A stretch of DNA of 64,000 nucleotides from Salinicoccus sesuvii (GTDB lineage Bacteria > Bacillota > Bacilli > Staphylococcales > Salinicoccaceae), in contig NZ_JBHRWV010000001.1 in the NCBI RefSeq assembly GCF_042648145.1, positions 248,001-312,000 of the forward strand, written 5' to 3'. The position numbers were made by a program, and so were the translations under genes. Position 1 is the stretch's first letter; each line of letters opens with the position of its first letter. Below the pieces are notes generated by a model, which did not search any database, was not told where the DNA came from, and worked only from the letters and a program-made list of their open reading frames with translations. Positions 42,869 to 51,368 of the stretch are shown here, piece after piece.

Positions 42869-43594
42869 TTATTTCTTACAACGAATCATAATGAACAGTG
42901 GGAAATGGCTGAGTTTTTCGATACGCTCCTCACTGTAGTGTTCAAACACCTCGGGACTCTGCCCCAGGTCCTTGACGTAGTCGATGGAAAGATCATTCTG
43001 GATAAGTGAATTTAAAAGTGTTTCAAGCGTATGATGATACTTTTCGACAAATACTCCAATCCCTGACCAATAAGCTCTTCTCGCCCCTTCTTCGAAGTAG
43101 TGGTCGACCTTATGGTGGACACCATCGACTTTGATATACGGTGTCTTACCTGCAGTTGTAATTGGATGCTCCATTGTAAAGAGTAGCGTGCCGCCAGGCT
43201 CTAGAATCTGTGAGAGTTTCATGCATAGTTGGTTGAAATCTTCCACGTAGTGAAAAACCAGTGAGGCGGTGATGATATCAAATCGCATCCTCCATTCCAT
43301 CTTAGTGAAGTCACCATGCCGGAAAGTAACATTATCTTGACTGAATTCTTTCTTGCAGTGGTCGATCATGAAAATGGAATTATCGGTACCAGTGACCGAT
43401 TTTGGAGAATCATTGAGCATGTATGAAATAAGGTGGCCGAGACCGCAGCCGATGTCCAGTATCGTTTTATTGTCGAGGTCAGGAAGTGCACGTTTCATCT
43501 CCGGCATCTCGACGACCTGGTTATAACTGAGTGGATTGTTCCGGAGTTCTTTGTACTGGTTGAAAAAATCTTCGTCATTATAGGGCGATTTCAT
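42869..43594 (-). CDS. Class I SAM-dependent methyltransferase
   Basis: A 241-residue methyltransferase. Motif I 'ILDIGCGLGHLISYML' lies near residues 41-56, motif II acid in 'VTGTDNSIFMID' near 65, and motif IV 'FDIITASLVFHYVEDF' near 105. It is of the UbiE-like group that acts on small molecules. The substrate is not evident and no biosynthetic partner is adjacent. GGAAGGGAG precedes the ATG. Confidence 0.82.
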   Translation of the reverse strand: MKSPYNDEDFFNQYKELRNNPLSYNQVVEMPEMKRALPDLDNKTILDIGCGLGHLISYMLNDSPKSVTGTDNSIFMIDHCKKEFSQDNVTFRHGDFTKMEWRMRFDIITASLVFHYVEDFNQLCMKLSQILEPGGTLLFTMEHPITTAGKTPYIKVDGVHHKVDHYFEEGARRAYWSGIGVFVEKYHHTLETLLNSLIQNDLSIDYVKDLGQSPEVFEHYSEERIEKLSHFPLFIMIRCKK

Positions 43595-43730
43595 ATCTGC
43601 TGACTCCCTTCCATTTTTGTTTCTCTATTATATATGAATAGTTTCAGCCAATACAGGTTAAGCAATGATTCCTTTGATCCTGCAGGGGTATACAAAAATA
43701 TGAGCGCAGAACTAGAAAGGTGGATTATAG

Positions 43731-44747
43731 ATGAAAGTGAGCGAGCAGCATCATGACGCCGATATTATTCTATACACAATGGAAAACAATAGTGGGATGA
43801 AAGTTGAAGTCATCAATGTGGGTGCGAGCATCATCGGCATCCACGTGCCGGATCGTGATGGAGTGTTCGGTAATATTGCACTGCAGAATAAGACACTCGA
43901 AGAGTACTACGGCAACATGCATCTACTCGGAGCAACCATTGCACCAATTGCGGGCAGGGTGAAAGATGCTGAAATTAAAGTAGACAGTGGCACTTATCCA
44001 TTGGACAAAAACGAAGGGGCACATGCACTACACAGTGGTGAACTCGGGACACAGAACAAAATCTGGGAAAGTGAAATCGTTGAGGTAGGAGATATTTATA
44101 AGCTTCGTTTCCATACGAAGATTGCAGGAAGTTTCCCGGGAAATCCAGAAATATCTTTGCTTTACTCATTGAGTGATGACAATGAGCTGAAGATGGAGTA
44201 TGAGGTAGATAGCACTGTGGCAACTGCTGTTGCACCGACTAACCACGTATATTTCAATCTAAACAACAATCCAGACCAGACGGTCTCAAACCATATAGTC
44301 GAAAGTGATGCAGACAAATACCTAAAGATGGATGAGAACCTGATTCCACTGTCGGTTGAACAGTGCGAGGGAGTATTCGATTTAAGTGAAGGCCAGCGTT
44401 TTAGGGACATATTCTCGAGTGACGATGCACAAATCAAGGTCGCAAATGGTGGCTTTGATCACTATTTCTTATTGGATAAGAACGGCCACTTCGAAGTTCG
44501 CGAAGAAAACAGTGGACGTAAGGTCAGTATGAAATCGGACTTCCCGGGTCTCATTTTCTATACAGGAAATAATCTGGATGATGGCCTGCCTCTCGCAAAT
44601 AGGGAACCGAAGCAATATATGGGCTTCTGCATGGAGGCACAACGTTCGCCGGCTGCACAGTATCTGGATCTTGGTTTTGATATTGTCTCACACTGCAAAG
44701 AGAAGTGGGAGACGATATTCAGCTTCAGTATAGAAGACGGTGAATAA
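43731..44747 (+). CDS. galM: Aldose 1-epimerase
   Basis: A 338-residue mutarotase that interconverts alpha and beta anomers of hexoses. Active residues appear as His in 'EGAHALHSGELG' near 97-100, His in 'APTNHVYFNL' near 174, and the C-terminal catalytic Glu in 'GFCMEAQRSP' near 304. Beta-rich throughout, no signal. It may serve the alpha-glucoside operon that faces it across a shared terminator. GAAAGGTGG before the ATG. Confidence 0.85.
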   Translation: MKVSEQHHDADIILYTMENNSGMKVEVINVGASIIGIHVPDRDGVFGNIALQNKTLEEYYGNMHLLGATIAPIAGRVKDAEIKVDSGTYPLDKNEGAHALHSGELGTQNKIWESEIVEVGDIYKLRFHTKIAGSFPGNPEISLLYSLSDDNELKMEYEVDSTVATAVAPTNHVYFNLNNNPDQTVSNHIVESDADKYLKMDENLIPLSVEQCEGVFDLSEGQRFRDIFSSDDAQIKVANGGFDHYFLLDKNGHFEVREENSGRKVSMKSDFPGLIFYTGNNLDDGLPLANREPKQYMGFCMEAQRSPAAQYLDLGFDIVSHCKEKWETIFSFSIEDGE

Positions 44748-44753
44748 ATTTAC

Positions 44754-44802
44754 AGAGGCGCAGCCATCCAAGTAATGACCTGGGTGGCTACGCCTCTATT
44801 TT
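44754..44802. terminator. Bidirectional terminator between galM and the PTS gene
   Basis: A 17-bp stem with one mismatch and one G-T pair (44754-44770 with 44781-44797) with a T-run on the plus side. Confidence 0.82.
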
Positions 44803-44808
44803 TATACT

Positions 44809-46725
44809 TTAACTTAAAACACTTTCTGCAATCATTTCTCCGTGTTTAACAGACCCCGATCGCTTTAGTCTGAAGGTATCTACTTTGTCCGGGGTGTTCG
44901 TAATGACCGTGATGATCGTGCTTTCGTATCCTAGAGATAGGGCAGTTTTAATATCCATATCTGCTAGTTTTTCATTTCTATCAATTTTTTGTCCTTCTTT
45001 GACGTGGATGTCGAACACGTCCTCTTTCAAGTTTACTGTGTCGATACCCATATGCACGAGCACTTCGATACCATCGTCTGTTTCGATACCTATCGCGTGC
45101 TTTGTATCTGTGATCATAGTCACAGTACCTGCAACAGGACTATATATCTCATTGCTTTTTGGCTCTACTGCATATCCTTCACCCATCATTCTTTGTGAGA
45201 ATACAGCATCGTTTACATTACCAAGCGAAAACAGTTCGCCATCGGTCGTAGCTGCAAACTGTAGATTTGTTGGAGCGCCACCTATCATTTTATCCTCTTC
45301 CGCTATTTTCTGTTTGCTTACATTCTCTGTGGCGACTTCACCTTTAGGCACTGCTACGAACTGAGTGACGATAAATGCGAGTACGAAAGTAGCGATACCG
45401 ACGATTACGTATGTGAGCAACTGGCTGAAATCGTACAAGTACATCAGTGGCGAAAGGATAACGGCAAGCCCATACGAGTTTGCCTGAATACCGAGTAGGG
45501 CCAGTATACCGCCACCAAGTGATGAGCAGGCCAGCATGACGAATAAAGCACGCATGCCGGATCTCAGTACCACACCGAAGAGGGCGGGTTCACTAACACC
45601 GAGTAGTTGTGTGATGGTTGCGCTGACTCCTGCTGTTTTAAATGATTGCTGCCTGCTCCGTAGTGATAGTGCCAAAGTGACACCAGCGTTTGAAAATCCG
45701 TACATCGCCGCTAATGTAATCAGTGGATTGAAACCGGTGGCTGCGAGCATGGAGGTTTCGGCGATGATGAACATATGGTGCAAGCCTGTCATGACTGCCA
45801 ACGGGTACAAGAAGCCGATTAGGAAACCACCGAGTCCGACGGGCAAACCTATGAACATCGTGACAATGTCTATTCCCACTGTCTCGATTGCTTTCACGAC
45901 TGGTCCCATGACGAAAAGTGAGATCAGCAGCATGATGATGATGACGAAAAAGGGTGTGAATATCAGGTCTAGTGCATTCGGCATACGCTTGCGTAGAAAT
46001 TTTTCTATTTTTGCACCGATGATTCCAGCAAAGAGCGCGGTCAGTATGCTTCCCTGGTAGCCTATGATTGGAATATACCCCAATACCATAATCGGGTTGG
46101 CATTTCCTTCAGCAACGGCATAGGCGTTCGGAAGTTCGGGAGAAACGAGCATCAGACCAATCAGGAACCCGACAACAGGCGTTCCGCCAAATGTCTTGAA
46201 CGCACTCCATGTAATGAATGCAGGCAAGAAGGCGAATGCGGTGCTTGTCAGTATATTGACGATGGTATTGAATTCTTCGGGTATCATATCTGGAGACATC
46301 CCGAAGAATCCGAGTACGGCTTCATTGAATATGACCCCTTGGAGACCAAGGAATAGACCAGTGGCACCAAGTATCGGAATAATTGGGATGAAGACATCGG
46401 CAAGGATTCTGATGGCGCGCTGGAGTCCTTTTTCCTTATTCTCTTTCATCTCATCTTTAGTGCGTTCAGTGAACGTATGCTCATTGTTCATTTCTTCATA
46501 GACGTTGTTGACGATACCTGTGCCAAGAATGATCTGATACTGTCCACCTGTATAGAAGACCCCTTTCACTTCATCTATTTCCTGGATTTCCTCATCGTTG
46601 ATCTTTTTGCGATCATAAACGGACAGTCGCAGGCGGGTGGCACAGTGGGAAACACTCTCGATATTATCTTCTCCAACAGTTTCGACGATTTCTCGAGCTA
46701 TTTTCTGGTATTTGTTATTTGACAT
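44809..46725 (-). CDS. PTS glucose-family alpha-glucoside EIIBCA permease
   Basis: A 638-residue fused permease of the sucrose/trehalose/beta-glucoside group. EIIB (1-85) has the phospho-Cys in 'SHCATRLRLSV' near residue 27. EIIC (about 105-460) has ten or so spans and 'GLHHMFIIAETSM' near 315. EIIA (about 490-638) has the active His in 'VLVHMGIDTVNL' near 560. It would import and phosphorylate a disaccharide, which the GH13 enzyme encoded 15 bases upstream cleaves. Order lacI, GH13, PTS on the minus strand. Sugar not assignable; sucrose isomers, isomaltose or trehalose fit. Confidence 0.86.
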   Translation of the reverse strand: MSNNKYQKIAREIVETVGEDNIESVSHCATRLRLSVYDRKKINDEEIQEIDEVKGVFYTGGQYQIILGTGIVNNVYEEMNNEHTFTERTKDEMKENKEKGLQRAIRILADVFIPIIPILGATGLFLGLQGVIFNEAVLGFFGMSPDMIPEEFNTIVNILTSTAFAFLPAFITWSAFKTFGGTPVVGFLIGLMLVSPELPNAYAVAEGNANPIMVLGYIPIIGYQGSILTALFAGIIGAKIEKFLRKRMPNALDLIFTPFFVIIIMLLISLFVMGPVVKAIETVGIDIVTMFIGLPVGLGGFLIGFLYPLAVMTGLHHMFIIAETSMLAATGFNPLITLAAMYGFSNAGVTLALSLRSRQQSFKTAGVSATITQLLGVSEPALFGVVLRSGMRALFVMLACSSLGGGILALLGIQANSYGLAVILSPLMYLYDFSQLLTYVIVGIATFVLAFIVTQFVAVPKGEVATENVSKQKIAEEDKMIGGAPTNLQFAATTDGELFSLGNVNDAVFSQRMMGEGYAVEPKSNEIYSPVAGTVTMITDTKHAIGIETDDGIEVLVHMGIDTVNLKEDVFDIHVKEGQKIDRNEKLADMDIKTALSLGYESTIITVITNTPDKVDTFRLKRSGSVKHGEMIAESVLS

Positions 46726-46740
46726 GATCTGCTCTCCAGT

Positions 46741-48408
46741 CTAGTTCAATTTGATCAGCATCGCTTCATACGGTTTTAAAGTAATGCATGTGTCATTGAT
46801 CTGCATTGCTTCATAGTTGCTGATGATCGGTGTAGCGGACTGTACATCCATGTCGGTTTCATCATCCGACATGTTGACGATGACCTGCAGGGTCTCTTTT
46901 TCGCGTGTTCTATAGTAGCTGATGATGTGGGGCTTTGTATCGTAGATTGGAATGATGTTTCCATAGATCAGAGTGTCTCTATATTGCGATGTATTCCTGG
47001 TTGAAATCAGCAGCTTATAGAAACTAAGCAGTGAGCTGGAATCATCTTCTTGGGAAGCAACATTGATCGTTTTATAGTTTTCGTTCATCTCAAGCCAAGG
47101 CGTGTGCGTTGAAAACCCTGCGTATTTACTGCAATCCCAATGCATCGGGGTACGGGTGTTGTCTCGGCTGCGGAGATTGACGAAGTGGAGTGCTTCTTCT
47201 TTTGAGAATCCTTCGCTCATTGAACGGTAGTAGTTGTCGATGCTTGATATATCGTCAAACTGCTCAATGAATTGGCGGGTGAAGTTGGTAGCACCGATTT
47301 CCTGTCCCTGGTAAAGGAAGGGGGTACCACGGAGGAACATATACATCATAGCCAAGGCGCTGCCCCCGAGATAGTTTTGGTATTGCGGTTCTCTAATCAG
47401 CTTGGATATTGCTCTAGGTTGATCATGGTTTTCAATGAAGTTGGCGCCCCATCCTACTTTCTGTATTGCTTCTTGGGACTTGAATACCAGATTGCGGAAC
47501 TCCTCTACCGTCCAATCGGTCCGTTTGAACCAGTCACTGCCCGACTCCACGTCGATATCGGAATATTTGAAGTCAAATATCATAGAAAAATACCCATCTT
47601 CCCCGATATAGTCGCCGAATTCCTCATACCCGACACCGGGTGCTTCCCCGACAGTGACACAATCGTACTTGTCAAACGTCTGCGCTTTCAGTTCGTGCAG
47701 GAATGCACTGATGCCTGGACGATTCCGCGTCTTGTGTTTACAAGTCACCAGTCCATCAACGCCATCGGCCTCAAGTGAACTGTAGTCCTGATCCTTTTTG
47801 ATGAAGGTGATGGAATCGATTCTGAATCCTGCGATGCCTCTCTCAAGCCACCAGTTGATCATTTTATAGATTTCTTTGCGTAATTCTGGGTTCTCAAAGT
47901 TCAGATCCGGCTGTCGCTTATCAAACGTATGCAGGTAATATGTCTCTTCGTCGCGGACTTTCTCCCATACACTGCCTCCGAATATGGAACGCCAGTTATT
48001 GGGTGGTCTGCCATCGACGGATTTTTTGAAAATATAGTAGTCTCGGTATTTGCTGTTTGGATTGGCCAAGGCTTCCTGGAACCATGGGTGGTCGTCGGAA
48101 GAATGATTGACCACCAGATCGAGAATGATCTTAACATCCAGTTCTTTTGCTTCTGTAATCAAATTTTCCAAGTCATCGAGCGTGCCGAATTCCGGGTTGA
48201 TGTCTTGATAGTCGGAGATATCATATCCATTGTCAATCATCGGGGATTTGAAGATCGGACAGATCCAGAGCATCGTTATACCAAGGTCTTTAAGATAGGG
48301 AAGTTTCTCCCTAATTCCATTGATGTCTCCAATGCCGTCTCCGTTACTGTCTTTGAAACTTTTCGGGTAAATCTGGTAGATTACTTCTTCTTGCCACCAC
48401 TGGTTCAT
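46741..48408 (-). CDS. GH13 alpha-glucosidase (oligo-1,6-glucosidase/trehalose-6-phosphate hydrolase type)
   Basis: A 555-residue cytoplasmic glycosidase. GH13 region I 'DLVVNHSSDDHPWF' is near 98, region II with the nucleophile 'GFRIDSITFI' near 197, region III with the acid 'VTVGEAPG' near 253 and region IV 'FIENHDQPR' near 326. A C-terminal beta domain closes the protein. Linkage to a glucose-family PTS suggests hydrolysis of a 6-phosphorylated alpha-glucoside. The Val after the region II/III motifs usually tells alpha-1,4 from alpha-1,6 use, but I cannot assign it here with certainty. TAAGGAG ribosome site; a LacI-type operator lies just upstream. Confidence 0.86.
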   Translation of the reverse strand: MNQWWQEEVIYQIYPKSFKDSNGDGIGDINGIREKLPYLKDLGITMLWICPIFKSPMIDNGYDISDYQDINPEFGTLDDLENLITEAKELDVKIILDLVVNHSSDDHPWFQEALANPNSKYRDYYIFKKSVDGRPPNNWRSIFGGSVWEKVRDEETYYLHTFDKRQPDLNFENPELRKEIYKMINWWLERGIAGFRIDSITFIKKDQDYSSLEADGVDGLVTCKHKTRNRPGISAFLHELKAQTFDKYDCVTVGEAPGVGYEEFGDYIGEDGYFSMIFDFKYSDIDVESGSDWFKRTDWTVEEFRNLVFKSQEAIQKVGWGANFIENHDQPRAISKLIREPQYQNYLGGSALAMMYMFLRGTPFLYQGQEIGATNFTRQFIEQFDDISSIDNYYRSMSEGFSKEEALHFVNLRSRDNTRTPMHWDCSKYAGFSTHTPWLEMNENYKTINVASQEDDSSSLLSFYKLLISTRNTSQYRDTLIYGNIIPIYDTKPHIISYYRTREKETLQVIVNMSDDETDMDVQSATPIISNYEAMQINDTCITLKPYEAMLIKLN

Positions 48409-48420
48409 ACTTTCACTCCT

Positions 48421-48438
48421 TATAGTATCGATACCATA
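48421..48438 (-). promoter_or_regulatory. LacI-type operator before the GH13 gene
   Basis: An 18-base dyad centred on GTATCGATAC with a single mismatch and the central CG typical of LacI-family operators. It lies in the gap between lacI-type and GH13 genes, 13 bases before the GH13 ATG. Confidence 0.65.
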
Positions 48439-48460
48439 TATGTGATTTTAAAGAATCTGA

Positions 48461-49462
48461 CTAGGCAGATTCTCTTTCGATAATTTTCAGTTGCAATTTT
48501 GATGGGTCTACAGTGAATTCCGTTTCTTCTATCGTACTGATAATCAGCGAAGCAGCCTGCTGTCCGAGTGTCTCCATTGGTTGTGCGACCGTTGTCAGAG
48601 GGATTTTTGCCAAAGATGAAAATGGTTGGTTATCGAATCCCATTACAGCAATGTCTGATGGCACGTGTATACCAAGCTCCTCAAACTTCTGGATGATGCC
48701 GATTGCCACTTCATCACTGCCTGCAAAGATTGCATCAGGGCGGTCCGTTTCGTTCAATCGTGAAAGTTCGGTAGCGATCTGCATACCATCTTCTATTGTA
48801 TGATTGTTCCTAAAGATCCATCTTTCGTTCAGGTCCATACCTGATGTCTCGAGTGCTTTCAAGTACCCCTTGTTTCTATGCCGTCCGTGACTCTGTTCAG
48901 TAAAGTCTCCACCAGTCGAGTAGGCGATGCCGGTATAGCCTTTATCGATTAGGAAATTGATGGCATCATACGTCGCCTGCTCCTGGTTTGTTGTAATGAA
49001 ATGCAGTAGGTCACTCTTGTAGTCGGTTTGGGTCGATACAACGATGGATCCGTACTTTGTATAGGATTCGACTATATCAAGATCATTTTCCACCGCACAC
49101 ATGATCAGGCCGCTGATTGTTTTTTCTTTCAGCATATCCAAGGTATTTATTTCTTCTTGTTTATCGCCATATGTCTGCATGATGAGCAGACGGTATCCTT
49201 GCTCTTTTGCTTTCTTCTCTATCGCATCTACAAGATAGGCGAAATAGGGATTTGTCAGTCTCGAAACGAGGACGCCAATTGTTGTGCCACGATTTGATCG
49301 GAGCTGAGTAGCCAGTGCGCTCGGTACGTAATCAAGTGCTTCCATGGCATTCTTTATTTTTTCCTTTTTATCTTCTGAGATATAAGGATGATTGTTCAAA
49401 TATCTTGATACTGTTGTTACAGATAAGCCTGCTTTATAAGCGACATCTTTGATTGTTGCGAT
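48461..49462 (-). CDS. LacI-family regulator of the alpha-glucoside operon; intact frame but no ordinary start codon
   Basis: Read from 49462 the frame encodes 333 residues: a full LacI helix-turn-helix ('IKDVAYKAGLSVTTVSRYL', residues 4-22), the hinge ('ALATQLRSNRG'-like) and a periplasmic-binding-type sensor from about 60 ('TIGVLVSRLTNPYFAYLV'). The codon where relatives have ATG is ATC, preceded by TGA and an AAGGTG ribosome site at normal spacing. The first conventional in-frame start is TTG at 49399, which would remove the DNA-binding helix. Either ATC initiates, or the start has mutated and DNA binding is lost, or the base is an error. Operators are present nearby. Confidence 0.72.
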   Translation of the reverse strand: MATIKDVAYKAGLSVTTVSRYLNNHPYISEDKKEKIKNAMEALDYVPSALATQLRSNRGTTIGVLVSRLTNPYFAYLVDAIEKKAKEQGYRLLIMQTYGDKQEEINTLDMLKEKTISGLIMCAVENDLDIVESYTKYGSIVVSTQTDYKSDLLHFITTNQEQATYDAINFLIDKGYTGIAYSTGGDFTEQSHGRHRNKGYLKALETSGMDLNERWIFRNNHTIEDGMQIATELSRLNETDRPDAIFAGSDEVAIGIIQKFEELGIHVPSDIAVMGFDNQPFSSLAKIPLTTVAQPMETLGQQAASLIISTIEETEFTVDPSKLQLKIIERESA

Positions 49463-49484
49463 TCAAATCACCTTCTTATATATG

Positions 49485-49498
49485 TGGTATCGATTTCA
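49485..49498 (-). promoter_or_regulatory. LacI-type operator before lacI
   Basis: TGGTATCGATTTCA shares the GGTATCGAT half and the central CG with the operator at 48421-48438 and lies directly after the -10 box of the lacI promoter, suggesting autoregulation. Confidence 0.5.
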
Positions 49499-49526
49499 TA
49501 ATAATTGAAAGCGTTCTATTAGTCAA
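49498..49526 (-). promoter_or_regulatory. Sigma-A promoter of the lacI/GH13/PTS operon
   Basis: On the minus strand TTGACT and TATTAT are separated by exactly 17 bases. The spacer holds TTGAAAGCG (plus strand), a perfect left cre half-site with a poor right half, so weak CcpA control is possible. Confidence 0.72.
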
Positions 49527-49654
49527 CCTCCAATCGAAATATATCGGTTCTTTATCCACTGCTGATTTTATCGGTTAAAGAGCAAGTAAGGGTTCAAGAT
49601 AGAAAGAAAAGCGGATGATAGTCCTGATTGTTTTTTAAATGATAAGCATATATC

Positions 49655-49683
49655 TTGATATTATCTCGAATTCGAGATAATAT
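49655..49683 (+). promoter_or_regulatory. Promoter of the mhqO-like operon
   Basis: TTGATA (49655-49660) and TAATAT (49678-49683) are separated by 17 bases. The complete operator palindrome described separately fills the spacer. Confidence 0.8.
49658..49683 (+). promoter_or_regulatory. MhqR-type operator (26-base perfect palindrome)
   Basis: A perfect inverted repeat centred on ATCTCGAATTCGAGAT and extending by matching A/T steps to 26 bases. This core is the known MhqR box of Bacillus. Its position between -35 and -10 means that bound repressor would block polymerase; quinones relieve repression in the known systems. Confidence 0.85.
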
Positions 49684-49713
49684 GGGTGTAATAATTCTTG
49701 GAGGGATTCTATT

Positions 49714-50673
49714 ATGAAAAATGAAAGTCTACTCGGCATCCATCACGTTACAGCAATGACAGATGATGCGGTGAGAAACTACGAGTTCTTTACGAACGTA
49801 CTAGGTATGCGTTTGGTGAAAAAGACGGTCAATCAGGATGATATCCACACATATCACACTTTTTTTGCGGATGATGTCGGTTCACCTGGCACGGACATGA
49901 CCTTCTTCGATTTCCCGAATAACCCGAAAGGGTCTCCGGGATCGAACTCGATCTACCGTACCGCATTCAGAGTGCCGAACGATGCTGCGCTCGAGTACTA
50001 TAGAGATCGCTTCGACCAGTTCGAAGTGAAGCATGATGGCATACAGAATCTGTTTGATAAGAAGGTGCTGCCATTTGAAGAAGCGGATGGTCAGAAATAC
50101 CAGCTAGTTTCAGATGAAAACAATGCAGGTGTAGCACCAGGTAAGCCATGGAAGAACGGACCTGTGCCTGAAGACAAGGCAATCTATGGTCTTGGGCCGA
50201 TTGAAATCCACATCAGCTACTATGAAGATTTCAAGCAGGTGTTGATGGATGTCTACGGCATGAAGCTTGTCTCAGAAGAAGCGGATGTGGCGCTGCTCGA
50301 TGTTGGAGAAGGCGGCAATGGTGGCCAGGTCATCTTAAGAAAAGATGAATCCGGTTCGGCCAGACAAGGATACGGTGAAGTCCACCACGTATCATTCAGA
50401 GTTGCCGACCATGAGACAATTAAGAAATGGGAAGCGAAGTACAATGAACGGGGCATGAGACACTCTGGGAATGTCGACCGTTTCTACTTTGAAGCACTCT
50501 ATACCCGTATCGGCCACATTCTGATCGAGCTGTCCACTGATGGGCCTGGTTTCATGGATGATGAACCATATGAAACACTGGGGGAAAGCCTGGCATTGCC
50601 ACCATTCCTTGAAGAAAGACGCGAGTACATCGAAGCGCAAGTACGTCCGTTCGATACAACACGTTCTAAATAA
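49714..50673 (+). CDS. mhqO: Ring-cleaving dioxygenase of the MhqO type (vicinal oxygen chelate fold)
   Basis: A 319-residue glyoxalase/extradiol-dioxygenase fold protein with two tandem beta-alpha-beta modules (about 7-150 and 155-300). Candidate metal ligands are His in 'LGIHHVTAM' near residue 7-8, His in 'EVHHVSFRVADHE' near 225 and Glu in 'GHILIELSTDGPGF' near 272. It is thought to cleave hydroquinones or quinone adducts in the detoxification response. The MhqR-type palindrome in its promoter and the MhqD-like hydrolase gene 23 bases later define the operon. TTGGAGG before the ATG. Confidence 0.86.
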   Translation: MKNESLLGIHHVTAMTDDAVRNYEFFTNVLGMRLVKKTVNQDDIHTYHTFFADDVGSPGTDMTFFDFPNNPKGSPGSNSIYRTAFRVPNDAALEYYRDRFDQFEVKHDGIQNLFDKKVLPFEEADGQKYQLVSDENNAGVAPGKPWKNGPVPEDKAIYGLGPIEIHISYYEDFKQVLMDVYGMKLVSEEADVALLDVGEGGNGGQVILRKDESGSARQGYGEVHHVSFRVADHETIKKWEAKYNERGMRHSGNVDRFYFEALYTRIGHILIELSTDGPGFMDDEPYETLGESLALPPFLEERREYIEAQVRPFDTTRSK

Positions 50674-50696
50674 CCATTACCTTAGGAGGATCTATA

Positions 50697-51290
50697 ATGA
50701 AGCATATATACAACGAAACAAAAAAAGGTGCACCGGTATTTGTACTGCTACATGGTACTGGCGGCACGGAGCATGATCTTCTGCCACTTGCTGGAATGCT
50801 GAATCCGGAATATAACGTACTCAGTATCCGCGGCAATGTATCGGAAAATGGTATGAACCGCTATTTCAAACGCCATGGTGAAGGACAGTATGATTTAGAA
50901 GACCTCGAATACCGGGGGGGGGAACTGCATGATTTCATCATTGAAGCCGCTGAGCAGCACGATTTCGACTTAGAAGATGTCGTATTAGTGGGATTCTCCA
51001 ATGGTGCCAATATCGCCATCAACTTGATACTCAGAGACTCCTCACAATTCAAAAAAGCTGCGCTATTCGCACCGCTCTATCCAATGACCCTACAAGACAG
51101 CAAGGACCTGAGTGACGCGGAGGTTTTCCTTTCACTTGGCAAAGGAGATCCAATTGTGCCTGAGGGAGAGAGTTTAAGAGTCGTCAGCATTTTCGAGGAT
51201 CGAGGCGCCGATGTCACAACGACATGGGTCAATGGGCACAGTCTACCGCAGGAAGCAGCAGAAAAAGCAAAGGCATGGCTGGACAAGTAA
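50697..51290 (+). CDS. mhqD: MhqD-type alpha/beta hydrolase (carboxylesterase)
   Basis: A 197-residue serine hydrolase. The lid-free core has 'LLHGTGGTEHDLLPLA' near residue 17, the nucleophile elbow 'VGFSNGANIA' near 102 and a terminal His in 'NGHSLPQEA' near 184. MhqD-like hydrolases act with MhqO on quinone-derived compounds. TAGGAGG before the ATG. Within the gene, 9 consecutive G at 50914-50922 encode Arg-Gly-Gly; such a tract is unusual here and prone to slippage. Confidence 0.85.
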   Translation: MKHIYNETKKGAPVFVLLHGTGGTEHDLLPLAGMLNPEYNVLSIRGNVSENGMNRYFKRHGEGQYDLEDLEYRGGELHDFIIEAAEQHDFDLEDVVLVGFSNGANIAINLILRDSSQFKKAALFAPLYPMTLQDSKDLSDAEVFLSLGKGDPIVPEGESLRVVSIFEDRGADVTTTWVNGHSLPQEAAEKAKAWLDK

Positions 51291-51368
51291 CGAGGTGTTT
51301 TCATTTCCATTATTCTGACTACTCAGTTATAATAAATGTGAAATAAATAACACATTGGAGGTAATTAG

